From assembly GCA_030655595.1 (NCBI GenBank), contig JAUSNQ010000107.1, positions 1-49,639 on the forward strand: DNA of 49,639 nucleotides, written 5' to 3'. The notes beneath the pieces are model-generated. The model saw only the letters and a list, made by a program, of their open reading frames with translations. It did no database searches and had not been told where the DNA came from. Made by a program: the position numbers and the translations under genes. Source of the stretch: Paludibacter sp. (GTDB lineage Bacteria; Bacteroidota; Bacteroidia; Bacteroidales; Paludibacteraceae). Shown here piece after piece: positions 9,945 through 18,457 of this stretch; positions within the stretch are counted from its first letter, which is position 1; each line of letters opens with the position of its first letter.

Positions 9945-11735
9945 CTATTCTGTGGAAACGTCATCATCAATTGCAGCATCAGCGTATCCCGGATTCTGAA
10001 ATAAACCCTCTTTATTCAGAGATAGATTTCTTTCTCTTTGAGGTATCGGGAACAAATAATGTTTCGATTCATCAAATTTATTGACATTGTATGAAACACC
10101 TCCATCTGACTCTGCTGTATTATAAACGCGGTTAGCCAACCTTTGCTTCAACTTACCGAATCTGGCCAAATCATTCCAACGTTGAAATTCAAAGCAAAAT
10201 TCTCTGCCACGTTCATCAACCAAATCGTCTAATTTAAAGTTGGACGCTGTAAAATTAGGATATGCAGAAGTTGGAAGTTTATTTCCCCGGGCACGGAAAA
10301 TGATTTTCGCATTCAGATAGGTTAATGCGGTTGTTGATAAACCATTATCCATATCTCCATCTTCGCCCATATCAGCTTCAATAAACATCAATAACACGTC
10401 GGCATAACGCAGAACAATAACATTGTTCGGACAAAGTTCGACAGGATAGCGCATTGGTTGTTTCCAGTAATCATCCGGATTATCTCCTTCACCCCAACGA
10501 TACTTACTGATACCTATACGTGCTAATAAAGTTTTATCAATTAAATGCAGATCGTTTGTCATGTCAATATTGACAGACGTACCATCTGGCAACGTTGTTT
10601 TCTGAGTAGAAAAATAAGTTCTGGTTGTCGGCATAACGGTTGCATTATTTAAAAACTGAATCCAATAATCTGCAATAGACCAGCTTCGTCTGACGTCATT
10701 AGCCCTGTAAATTTTCCAAAAACTTGGAACAACTTTTACTGAGGTTATCCCACACATAGCATTGATTTGTTGTGAATTGGCATAACTTCTGCCAAACACC
10801 CCCATTTCTTTCGACCAGCTTGCTCCAAATCCTGCTAGACTAACAAATTGAATTTCGAAGATGGATTCTTTATTGATGTTTTTATTTTTAATCAAAAACA
10901 AATCACCATAATTACTTTCTAAATCATAAAGTCCACTGTTTATTACTTCATTCAAATGGATTTTAGCTTCTTTGTATAAATCTCCTACACTCATTTCTAC
11001 ATCCTGATATCCCTTTACCTTACCAGCATATTTTGCCGAAGCCATGGTACAGTAAACTTTGCCTAATAAAGCTCTTGCAGCCCAATGATTCGCTCCAACG
11101 ACACCTTTATCTTTGGATAAGTAATTTTCTTGAATTGCATACTTCAAATCGTCGATGATAAATTGATATACCAACGGAATGGAATCTCGTCCTATCGAAT
11201 AATCGAAACTTGTCAACTCATCTTTCATAATCGGCACTTCGCCAAAAAACTGCACCAGCCGAAAATAAGCAAATGCACGTAAAAATTTGGCTTCTGCTAT
11301 GACTCTGTTGAGCGTTACCTCTGTTACTTTTGGTGTTGTGGGCGCACGGCTAATCACCAAATTCGCATTTAAAACCAACCTGTAGTATTTTTCCCATGTT
11401 TCCTGAATAGATCTTTCGGCAGCAGTATACTCATATTGATCTAAAATTCCACGGTAATTGGTCAGACGGGTTGACATAGATTCATCCGTACCCATTTGTC
11501 CGACGCCATGCATGTTGCCGTTATATAAATTTTGCAATCGCGAATAAACCCCTGTTAAAGCTCCCTGCAAGGCAACCTCATCAGTAAAATAATTATCGAT
11601 AGTGAACGCCGACTTATTATCTTCCTCTAACCATGTATCGCAGGATTGAGTTAAAACGGAAACAATCAAAACTGCTAGAAACTTAATATATATGGGCCTC
11701 ATCATGTTGTTATTTTTTAAGATGTTCGTTTTCAT
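9945..11735 (-). CDS. susD: SusD/RagB-family outer-membrane glycan-binding lipoprotein
   Basis: This 596-residue SusD-like protein is the surface lid that captures oligosaccharide and hands it to its SusC partner. A type II signal peptide ends with LTQSC, giving lipidated Cys32. The mature start DTWLEEDNKSAFTIDNYFTDE and the C-terminal KHYLFPIPQRERNLS block are typical SusD features. It begins 6 bp after the susC stop. The chosen start gives a long N-region; the ATGs at 11705 and 11702 give a more compact lipoprotein signal and are plausible alternatives. The symbol is a family label, not a claim of starch specificity. Confidence 0.95.
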   Translation of the reverse strand: MKTNILKNNNMMRPIYIKFLAVLIVSVLTQSCDTWLEEDNKSAFTIDNYFTDEVALQGALTGVYSRLQNLYNGNMHGVGQMGTDESMSTRLTNYRGILDQYEYTAAERSIQETWEKYYRLVLNANLVISRAPTTPKVTEVTLNRVIAEAKFLRAFAYFRLVQFFGEVPIMKDELTSFDYSIGRDSIPLVYQFIIDDLKYAIQENYLSKDKGVVGANHWAARALLGKVYCTMASAKYAGKVKGYQDVEMSVGDLYKEAKIHLNEVINSGLYDLESNYGDLFLIKNKNINKESIFEIQFVSLAGFGASWSKEMGVFGRSYANSQQINAMCGITSVKVVPSFWKIYRANDVRRSWSIADYWIQFLNNATVMPTTRTYFSTQKTTLPDGTSVNIDMTNDLHLIDKTLLARIGISKYRWGEGDNPDDYWKQPMRYPVELCPNNVIVLRYADVLLMFIEADMGEDGDMDNGLSTTALTYLNAKIIFRARGNKLPTSAYPNFTASNFKLDDLVDERGREFCFEFQRWNDLARFGKLKQRLANRVYNTAESDGGVSYNVNKFDESKHYLFPIPQRERNLSLNKEGLFQNPGYADAAIDDDVSTE

Positions 11736-11741
11736 GGTAAT

Positions 11742-14700
11742 TTAAAATGTAACGTTAAGTCCTATAGAATATACCCTTGCCTTTGGATAAGAACCATAAT
11801 CCAATCCTGGCAATAAATTAGACAAAGTTCCTCTTGCTACGCTTACATCCGGATCATATCCGAGGTAATTCGTGAGAATGAACGCGTTTTTCACTGTTGC
11901 ATATACTTTGAAAGCCGACAAGAATGAAACCTTCCTGAGCGTTTTCGAATTAATATCATAAGATAATGTTATATCTGAAAGTCTTATAAATGAGCCGTCC
12001 TCAAGATAACGATCTGTCAGATAAGGCTCAGGATTTCCTCCTGCTCGTCTTAACAAAGTATTTTCATTGCCCTCAACAAGCATGACCAGCTCTCCTGTTG
12101 TTTCATAAATTGCTTTATCGTACAAATTTGGGCGGAATCGCTCTTTGATTGTTGCATACTGGTTGTTGACTGTACGCATTTCTTCCAACACTTCACGGGT
12201 AGCATTAAATAAGGTCGCACCATAAGAAAACTGCAGGGCAAAACTCAAACTGAATTCTTTGTATTTTAAATTATTAATCAATCCACCAGTAAAGACAGGG
12301 GCTCCACTTCCCAAAATAACCCGGTCATTTTCATCAATAAAACCATCTCCGTTTTGATCTACAAATTTGGTATCGCCTGGTATAATTGGATTGGTGAATT
12401 GCGATTTCATGGGAGAGTTTGTGATTTCCGATTGCGTTTTCCACACTCCTAAAGTTTGATATCCATACCATAAACCGATAGACTCGCCTTCACGCAACAA
12501 CCCAAAATCTCTTAATGTTGCATGAATGCCCGGATTCAGAATTTCTTCGCCACGTTCCCCAATTTCCAAGACTTTTGAACGATTGAAAGCCATATTATAA
12601 GACACATTCCAGCTTATCTTCTTATTCCTGAAAAAGTCAGCACCCAAAACCAGCTCAATACCGCTGTTGCTGATATTGCCAATATTAAATAATCGGGTGT
12701 TTAATCCACTATATTGAGGAACATCAACTGAATAAAGTAAATCCTGTGTGAATCGGTAATAATAATCTACCGAAATCGTATATCTGTTCTTAATGACTCC
12801 GAAATCAATTCCGTAATTTTGCTGCCAGGTTGTTTCCCATTTCAAATTAGGATTATCAATTCGGGAAACCATCACCCCGTAATTTAAATTATAACCGTCC
12901 AATGGATAAGAAGAAACATCCAAAGCCGATAATGACTGATATTGACGAATGGCTGTGTTACCACTCGCACCAACACTTGCTCTGAATTTGGCGTTGCTAA
13001 TCCAATCTTTTTCTTTCATAAAAGCTTCTTCGGAGGCTCTCCACGCAAATGAACCAGAAGGGAAATACCCCCATTTATTGCCGGCACCGAATCTGGAAGA
13101 TCCATCAGCTCGCATCGATGCAGAACCATAGTATCTACCAGCATAATTGTAACTTACTCTGCCCAAAAAAGAAGCCATCCTGTCGGTAATTATTCCGGAA
13201 CTTGGAATTTTAGGTGAAATGCCCTGGCCGATGTTGTTGATAGTTAAAGACTCAATTTCAAAATTGGTATTTTCGACATCTAAGTCACGACGGTTATTTT
13301 CCTCAAGCGTAGCACCGACCACAGCATCAATGTTATGATTACTATCAAAAGTTCGTTTATAAACAAGGGTATTTTCATTTAGAAAGGAATTAAGAAAAGT
13401 TGTGTTGATGATGGATCTACCTCTGTCGGTTCTACCCTGCCCCGTTTCTTTTGGATAAAAAATAAAACTCTGACGATATCCCAAGTTTGTATTCACACTT
13501 GTTTTAAATGAAAAATACTTATTAATATCCCAATCGTAAATAATATTTCCTGAAAGATTATACCGATGATAATCTTTAATTATTCTTTGAGCTTGCAAAT
13601 ACGGATTGTTGTTTGTGAAAATATCTTCACCATCAAATGCAACCCATTCATTGTCGGAAAATTGCTTTGTTGGCTGTTGAGCAAGCATATTCATAGTCAC
13701 GCCGGATGTTTCATTACTTGCCAATCCGTTTTGGTATGAATATGATCCTGAAAAATTAGCAGTCAGTTTGGTTGATTTAGTCAGGTTATAACGATTGTTT
13801 GCCCTGAAATTAAATCTCTCAAAACCACTATTAACAATGATTCCTTCTTGTTTTAAATAACTGGCCATCACATTGTAGGAATGGGCATCACTACCACCGG
13901 AAAAACTCAAACGATAATCCTGAATCAACGCCTCTTGCATCATAATATCCTGCCAGTTGGTATTGATTGAATCCGGAGAATTGTACGCACCCCAGTTATA
14001 ATTCGGACTGTTAAGATTCCATGTATAAAAATTCCCTTCAGAGTCTACATAATGTTGCCTGTCTGCTGCGGGATTATAAGTGGTCGACGTTTTATTAAAA
14101 TAAGTAGTATTGGCCCTGTCGAATTGAAAGTGAAGATAATCCGCCGAATTCAACATGTCAATTCTCGAAGAGGCCATCTGAATACCTGTTGAAGAAGAGA
14201 AATTAATCCTCGATTTGCCCTTTTGACCTTTTTTAGTTGTAATCATGATGATACCATTGGCACCTTTTGAACCATAGATAGCAGTTGAAGAAGCATCTTT
14301 CAAGACTTCAATGCTTTCAATTTCGGATGAGTTGATGATTGGATTATCTGTGGGAACTCCATCTACAACATACAAAGGAGTATTGCTGGCATTGATTGAC
14401 CCAACACCACGAATGACTATATTTTCATCAGCCCCGGGAGCTCCATCAGTAGATGTGATATTCATCCCGGCAACTCTTCCCTTCAACGCATCTTCAAGTG
14501 ATGTCACTACCCTGCTTTCCAGTTCTTCCGATCTGATGGTCGTGATAGCTCCTGTCAGGTCACTCCTCTTACTGGTACCATAGCCTATGGCGACAATTTC
14601 ATCAATCAGATTGATCATCTCTTCCATTTGTACGTCAATCACAGTTCTTTTTCCAACTTTTTCTTCACGGCTTATCATACCGACATAAGAAAAGGCCAGT

Positions 14701-14933
14701 ACGCTATTTTCATCCCTTACCCTGATTGTGTAAACCCCATTCAAATCGGTTAACACGCCACGATTTGTGCCTTTTTCCAGGATATTAACAAACGGTATCG
14801 GCTCGTTATCCTGATCTACTACTTTTCCCGTAATAGCTAGTCGCCGGCCTTCCCGTTGATCCTGAGCTTCAACAGTTAAGACATTCAATCCAACTAAAAA
14901 AATCAAAAATGTTACAATCAATTGTGTTTTCAT
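11742..14933 (-). CDS. susC: SusC/RagA-family TonB-dependent outer-membrane glycan transporter
   Basis: This 1063-residue protein is a SusC-type transporter. A signal peptide covers about residues 1-23, followed by a carboxypeptidase-regulatory-like domain (about 33-110, ITGKVVDQDNEPIPFVNI), a plug domain (about 115-225, with VAIGYGTSKRSDLTGAI, IRGVGSINASNTPLYVVDGV and STAIYGSKGANGII), and a 22-strand beta-barrel ending in an aromatic residue (LNVTF). It imports oligosaccharides using TonB energy together with the downstream SusD. It is the first gene of unit A, and the promoter and operator repeats lie directly upstream (14974-15041). Confidence 0.97.
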   Translation of the reverse strand: MKTQLIVTFLIFLVGLNVLTVEAQDQREGRRLAITGKVVDQDNEPIPFVNILEKGTNRGVLTDLNGVYTIRVRDENSVLAFSYVGMISREEKVGKRTVIDVQMEEMINLIDEIVAIGYGTSKRSDLTGAITTIRSEELESRVVTSLEDALKGRVAGMNITSTDGAPGADENIVIRGVGSINASNTPLYVVDGVPTDNPIINSSEIESIEVLKDASSTAIYGSKGANGIIMITTKKGQKGKSRINFSSSTGIQMASSRIDMLNSADYLHFQFDRANTTYFNKTSTTYNPAADRQHYVDSEGNFYTWNLNSPNYNWGAYNSPDSINTNWQDIMMQEALIQDYRLSFSGGSDAHSYNVMASYLKQEGIIVNSGFERFNFRANNRYNLTKSTKLTANFSGSYSYQNGLASNETSGVTMNMLAQQPTKQFSDNEWVAFDGEDIFTNNNPYLQAQRIIKDYHRYNLSGNIIYDWDINKYFSFKTSVNTNLGYRQSFIFYPKETGQGRTDRGRSIINTTFLNSFLNENTLVYKRTFDSNHNIDAVVGATLEENNRRDLDVENTNFEIESLTINNIGQGISPKIPSSGIITDRMASFLGRVSYNYAGRYYGSASMRADGSSRFGAGNKWGYFPSGSFAWRASEEAFMKEKDWISNAKFRASVGASGNTAIRQYQSLSALDVSSYPLDGYNLNYGVMVSRIDNPNLKWETTWQQNYGIDFGVIKNRYTISVDYYYRFTQDLLYSVDVPQYSGLNTRLFNIGNISNSGIELVLGADFFRNKKISWNVSYNMAFNRSKVLEIGERGEEILNPGIHATLRDFGLLREGESIGLWYGYQTLGVWKTQSEITNSPMKSQFTNPIIPGDTKFVDQNGDGFIDENDRVILGSGAPVFTGGLINNLKYKEFSLSFALQFSYGATLFNATREVLEEMRTVNNQYATIKERFRPNLYDKAIYETTGELVMLVEGNENTLLRRAGGNPEPYLTDRYLEDGSFIRLSDITLSYDINSKTLRKVSFLSAFKVYATVKNAFILTNYLGYDPDVSVARGTLSNLLPGLDYGSYPKARVYSIGLNVTF

Positions 14934-14973
14934 ATTGTATTAAAATATTTAAGATGCGATATAATCGATGGTG

Positions 14974-15041
14974 CAAATCTAAGTAATGAACCATTAATAA
15001 TTACATTAACCAATGTATTAATCTACAAGAATGTCATTAAT
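14974..15041 (-). promoter_or_regulatory. Promoter and triple-heptamer operator of the susC unit (site A)
   Basis: On the minus strand, TAGATTTG (14981-14974) matches the Bacteroidota -7 box TAnnTTTG. Upstream of it are three direct heptamers on the same strand: ATTAATG (14998-14992), GTTAATG (15010-15004) and ATTAATA (15022-15016). Their period is exactly 12 bp, and the proximal one is 10 bp from the -7 box. A fourth ATTAATG sits at 15041-15035. There is no clear -33 TTTG element, which fits an activator-dependent promoter. The same layout recurs at sites B and C. Binding by the nearby SARP-like regulator is inferred. Confidence 0.78.
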
Positions 15042-15064
15042 ATTCTGGATATTTTATCCCAGAA
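15042..15064 (-). other. Weak stem-loop at the end of unit B
   Basis: TTCTGGATA pairs with TATCCCAGAA with one bulged base. It lies 13 bp past the stop codon of the third phosphoesterase. On the minus strand it is not followed by a T-run, so termination here is uncertain and unit B could read into unit A. Confidence 0.35.
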
Positions 15065-15077
15065 CACGATAAAACCA

Positions 15078-16811
15078 TTAATTCTGTGATTCTTGTTTCA
15101 AACGATTCGATTTTACTCGTGCATCAAGTTCCTGTCCAAAACCGGTTGAAAAAATATTGTTGTAATCAACCGGATAATGTAGTCTGAAACAACCAGGAGA
15201 TTCGCTTTTAGAAAGTATATGAATATTGTCAAAATTTGCTTCCGAAACCGAACCCTTTTCCTTATTGACCCAAGTGCCCAATCCGACATACATTTTGCTT
15301 ACCTGCAATTCTGCAAAAGCACCTGCCTGTGAGATTGCCGTATCGTATATCATTCCCAGATTAACTTCTACAGACTGAAAACCAGTCATTTTTTCATGAG
15401 GAATCCTTACAAATAAAGCCTGTTGCTTCTGCCCCATATCATACAAATAATTCCATCCTGCTGAACGTCCCTGCAGTTCAAATCCAAAGCAACGTGGCAG
15501 ATAACTTGCTCTTTCTTCATTTTCTCCCCATAAGAAGAAAAACAACAAAGGATTATTTTTTTTATCAAAAGCTGTCACCCTGGCAAAACCTCCCCCATTG
15601 TTAGCTGATATGATTTGATAATCAAAGGTGAATGAAATATCTTCACCAGGAGGAACATCAACCACTCTAAACACTTCTGTGTGCTCATCTTCGGCCCAAC
15701 TTTCGGGAGGCGTGGAGCTGGTACGTACTTTCAAAATTGAATTACTGCCCGATTTTATTACTTCTGAAACAAAAGCCGGGTCATGATCACGCTTATATCT
15801 GTATTTGACATACCAATGATTCAACCCTTCTTCAAAACCTGTGTTTTTTGACCTGTCTGAAGTCGGGAGTTCAGCGATTGTTTTTGTCCAGCGTGGTTCT
15901 GTTTCATCTGTAAGTATTGGAAAAGATGATGGATACTGAAATACTTCTTTTGAACCTGCCAATCTTCCTTGCAGTTTTATCGCTTCGTTTTTTACCGAAA
16001 CTGTCATGTAGTATCCACCACGTTCGCTTCCTTTGACAAATGTAGGGAATTCTTCTCCAAACGGGCGGGTATGGATGATGGTTGGGACGGTAATGAAGTT
16101 GATTCCACGATAATTCCTGCTCATTTTCAGAGATGCCTGAATACCGTTGTGCACATGTCCGTTGAAGTAGTATTTAACATTGCCGTGCTTTGTCAATAAG
16201 TCGAGCAGGTGCTTTCTTGTAGTCAAATCAAAACCGTAAAACTCAAGTTGACTCAGACCCAATGGAATCAGGTGCAAATGTTCAAATACGATGGTGGGCT
16301 TATTCCTCGCTTCGAAGAGGTCCTGTTCCAACCACCGCAACTCGTCGGCTTTCAATTTAAAATCGCAACTCAATACCACGAAATGCCACTTACCCCAATC
16401 AAATGAGTAGTAGGCTTTTTCATAGTTGTTGTATTTTTTATGTAAATCAATAAAACCCTGATACGGATATTTGGTATCATGATTTCCATGCACTAAAAAA
16501 AATTTCGATTGCAGCGATGAAATGCTTGTCTCGAAATTCTGAACCGACTTTGGCTCAAAAACATTGACCAAATCACCCAGAAAGATTGTGAAATCTACCC
16601 TTGGGTTCAATTTATTAATTTCATCACACGCTTGTCTGAGGGTTTGCATGGCATCGCTGGCAACCTGATTCTTAGAATCTTCGGCACTTAACTGAGGGTC
16701 AGCAATAATTGCGAAGCTGAAATCATTTTTCTGCTGTGCAAAAACTGCTGCATTTAAAAGCAAGAAGAAGAAGAAGAAGAAGAAGATGATATAGATATGA
16801 CTTTTAATCAT
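15078..16811 (-). CDS. Exported calcineurin-like metallophosphoesterase (third, divergent type)
   Basis: This 577-residue protein differs from the two Tat-exported phosphoesterases. It has a Sec-type signal peptide whose core is seven consecutive Phe residues (10-16), encoded by a triplet repeat. The metallophosphoesterase motifs are present but altered at the first site: ADPQLS (Asp38, with Gln40 in place of the usual His), LGD (79-80), GNHD (109-112), FEHLH and NGHVHNG. A DxQ first motif is known in some branches of the superfamily, so activity is not excluded. The C-terminal 280 or so residues look like a beta-sandwich (jelly-roll) carbohydrate-binding region. It is the last gene of unit B, after a sulfatase. 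Confidence 0.87.
   Translation of the reverse strand: MIKSHIYIIFFFFFFFLLLNAAVFAQQKNDFSFAIIADPQLSAEDSKNQVASDAMQTLRQACDEINKLNPRVDFTIFLGDLVNVFEPKSVQNFETSISSLQSKFFLVHGNHDTKYPYQGFIDLHKKYNNYEKAYYSFDWGKWHFVVLSCDFKLKADELRWLEQDLFEARNKPTIVFEHLHLIPLGLSQLEFYGFDLTTRKHLLDLLTKHGNVKYYFNGHVHNGIQASLKMSRNYRGINFITVPTIIHTRPFGEEFPTFVKGSERGGYYMTVSVKNEAIKLQGRLAGSKEVFQYPSSFPILTDETEPRWTKTIAELPTSDRSKNTGFEEGLNHWYVKYRYKRDHDPAFVSEVIKSGSNSILKVRTSSTPPESWAEDEHTEVFRVVDVPPGEDISFTFDYQIISANNGGGFARVTAFDKKNNPLLFFFLWGENEERASYLPRCFGFELQGRSAGWNYLYDMGQKQQALFVRIPHEKMTGFQSVEVNLGMIYDTAISQAGAFAELQVSKMYVGLGTWVNKEKGSVSEANFDNIHILSKSESPGCFRLHYPVDYNNIFSTGFGQELDARVKSNRLKQESQN
16762..16785. repeat. (AAG)8 trinucleotide microsatellite inside a signal peptide
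   Basis: Eight uninterrupted AAG triplets on the plus strand read as TTC/CTT on the coding strand and form the poly-Phe core of the signal peptide of the third phosphoesterase. Slippage by whole triplets would lengthen or shorten the hydrophobic core without a frameshift. Confidence 0.9.
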
Positions 16812-16843
16812 GGCTTAATGTTGTTGAGAAAATTTCAAACGAC

Positions 16844-18424
16844 TTATTCTTTGATATTTATTTCTTTGCGTTTTGCTTCCAGTCTGATCTGCATATCCTT
16901 TAAAACAGCAGCATAAGCGGGATTTGCATATACGTTATTCACTTCAAATTTATCATTTTTCAGATCGTACAATTCCCAATAATCAACATCTTTACCGGCA
17001 TCTTTTCCTAAACCCTTGCCGTAAAAACGAATTAATTTATATCTGTCAGTACGGATGCCGTAATGTTTTCTTACTGAATGAACGGCCGGATAGTCATAAT
17101 AATGGTAATAAATTTCTTTGCGCCAATCCTTGGGAACCTTCCCCTGAAACAGATTGCTCCAGGACACACCCGCCATATCTTCCGGGACAGGGATATTCGC
17201 CAAATCAAGATAAGTCGGAGCAAAATCGATGTTTTGAACCAATGCATGACAATGTGAAGCTGGCTTTACCATCTTAGGGTAACGAACGATCAGAGGCATC
17301 CTGAATGACTCTTCGTACATGAATCGTTTATCATACCAGCCATGTTCACCCAGATAAAATCCCTGATCAGAGGTATATACAATGATTGTATTGTCTAGCA
17401 TCTTTTCTTTCTCAAGCCATTGAATCACACGTCCAACCTGCTCGTCGACCGATTTGATGCAGCGCAGATAATCTTTCACATAACGTTGATATTTCCATTT
17501 GAGGAGTTCTTCTCCTTCGAGTTTCGCTGCAACAAATGCTTCATTTTCTTCATCATATGCGGCATTCCATATAGCTAACTGCTCAGGGGTCATCCTGGCC
17601 ATTGCAATTTCCCAATCTCTTTTTATCCAGGGAGTTTTTTCTTTATCTTTGAGTTGATCAACTTTTAAATCATAAGCAAGCGACATATCATACATGATAC
17701 TCATTTCCTGTGTCCGCGAAGCATCCCCCCGGGTCGCATAATCATCAAACAAGGTCGCAGGATACGGAAATTCAACATCTTTAAAAGCATTTAAATATTT
17801 GAGTTCAGGCATCCAGTTGCGGTGAGGCGCCTTGTGATGCAACAACAAACAGAAAGGTTTTTGTTTGTCTAACGATTTCATCCATGCAAGCGCATGGTCG
17901 GTTGTCAGTGTGGTTGCATAACCTTCCTCCCGCATGTACTTTCCATCAGTTTCTTTGGTCCTGAACTCAGGATTGTAATAATCACCCTGATCGTCGAGTA
18001 TCTTGTAAAAATCGAACCCTTTGGGGTCATTTTTCAAGTGCCATTTACCTACTACAGCTGTTTGATAACCTGCCTGCTGAAGCAATTCCGGAAAAACGTT
18101 TATTTCGTCTTTCAAACCCTTTCCCAATCGTTGCTGACCGTGCACATGGCTGTATTTTCCGGTAAGCAAAGTAGCACGACTTGGAGCTGATATAGAATTT
18201 TCAACATAAGCACGGTGAAACAACATCCCTTCTTTTGCCAAGCGGTCCAGATTGGGAGTCGGTGCCAATTTCGATAACGGATGACCGTATGCGCTGATTG
18301 CCTGAAAAGCGTGATCATCGGTCATGATGTGAATGATATTGGGACGCATGTCCTTTCCTTGTGCTACCATGCCTGCGACTATTGTCAGTCCGCCCAAAAG
18401 CAAAGAAGCTGGTTTTTTGTTCAT
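16844..18424 (-). CDS. Sulfatase, serine-type, exported
   Basis: This 526-residue sulfatase has its activation motif SAPSR with the formylglycine precursor at Ser79, followed by ATLLTGKYSHVHGQ. The metal-binding residues include DD at 36-37. The block SDQGFYLGEHGWYDKR with MYEESFRMPLIVRYP resembles GlcNAc-6-O-sulfatase-type and mucin-desulfating enzymes of the S1 family, so an amino-sugar 6-sulfate is a possible substrate; I would not assign it firmly. A signal peptide covers about residues 1-23. It follows the TonB-dependent transporter in unit B and needs anSME activation encoded elsewhere. Confidence 0.93.
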   Translation of the reverse strand: MNKKPASLLLGGLTIVAGMVAQGKDMRPNIIHIMTDDHAFQAISAYGHPLSKLAPTPNLDRLAKEGMLFHRAYVENSISAPSRATLLTGKYSHVHGQQRLGKGLKDEINVFPELLQQAGYQTAVVGKWHLKNDPKGFDFYKILDDQGDYYNPEFRTKETDGKYMREEGYATTLTTDHALAWMKSLDKQKPFCLLLHHKAPHRNWMPELKYLNAFKDVEFPYPATLFDDYATRGDASRTQEMSIMYDMSLAYDLKVDQLKDKEKTPWIKRDWEIAMARMTPEQLAIWNAAYDEENEAFVAAKLEGEELLKWKYQRYVKDYLRCIKSVDEQVGRVIQWLEKEKMLDNTIIVYTSDQGFYLGEHGWYDKRFMYEESFRMPLIVRYPKMVKPASHCHALVQNIDFAPTYLDLANIPVPEDMAGVSWSNLFQGKVPKDWRKEIYYHYYDYPAVHSVRKHYGIRTDRYKLIRFYGKGLGKDAGKDVDYWELYDLKNDKFEVNNVYANPAYAAVLKDMQIRLEAKRKEINIKE

Positions 18425-18457
18425 GATAATGTGTTTTTGAATATAAGATTAAACTAT

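Noticed and set aside
15076..15082. Extra CATTAAT near the end of the third phosphoesterase
   Set aside because: It overlaps the stop codon and is out of the 12-bp register of site A, so chance is sufficient in AT-rich DNA.
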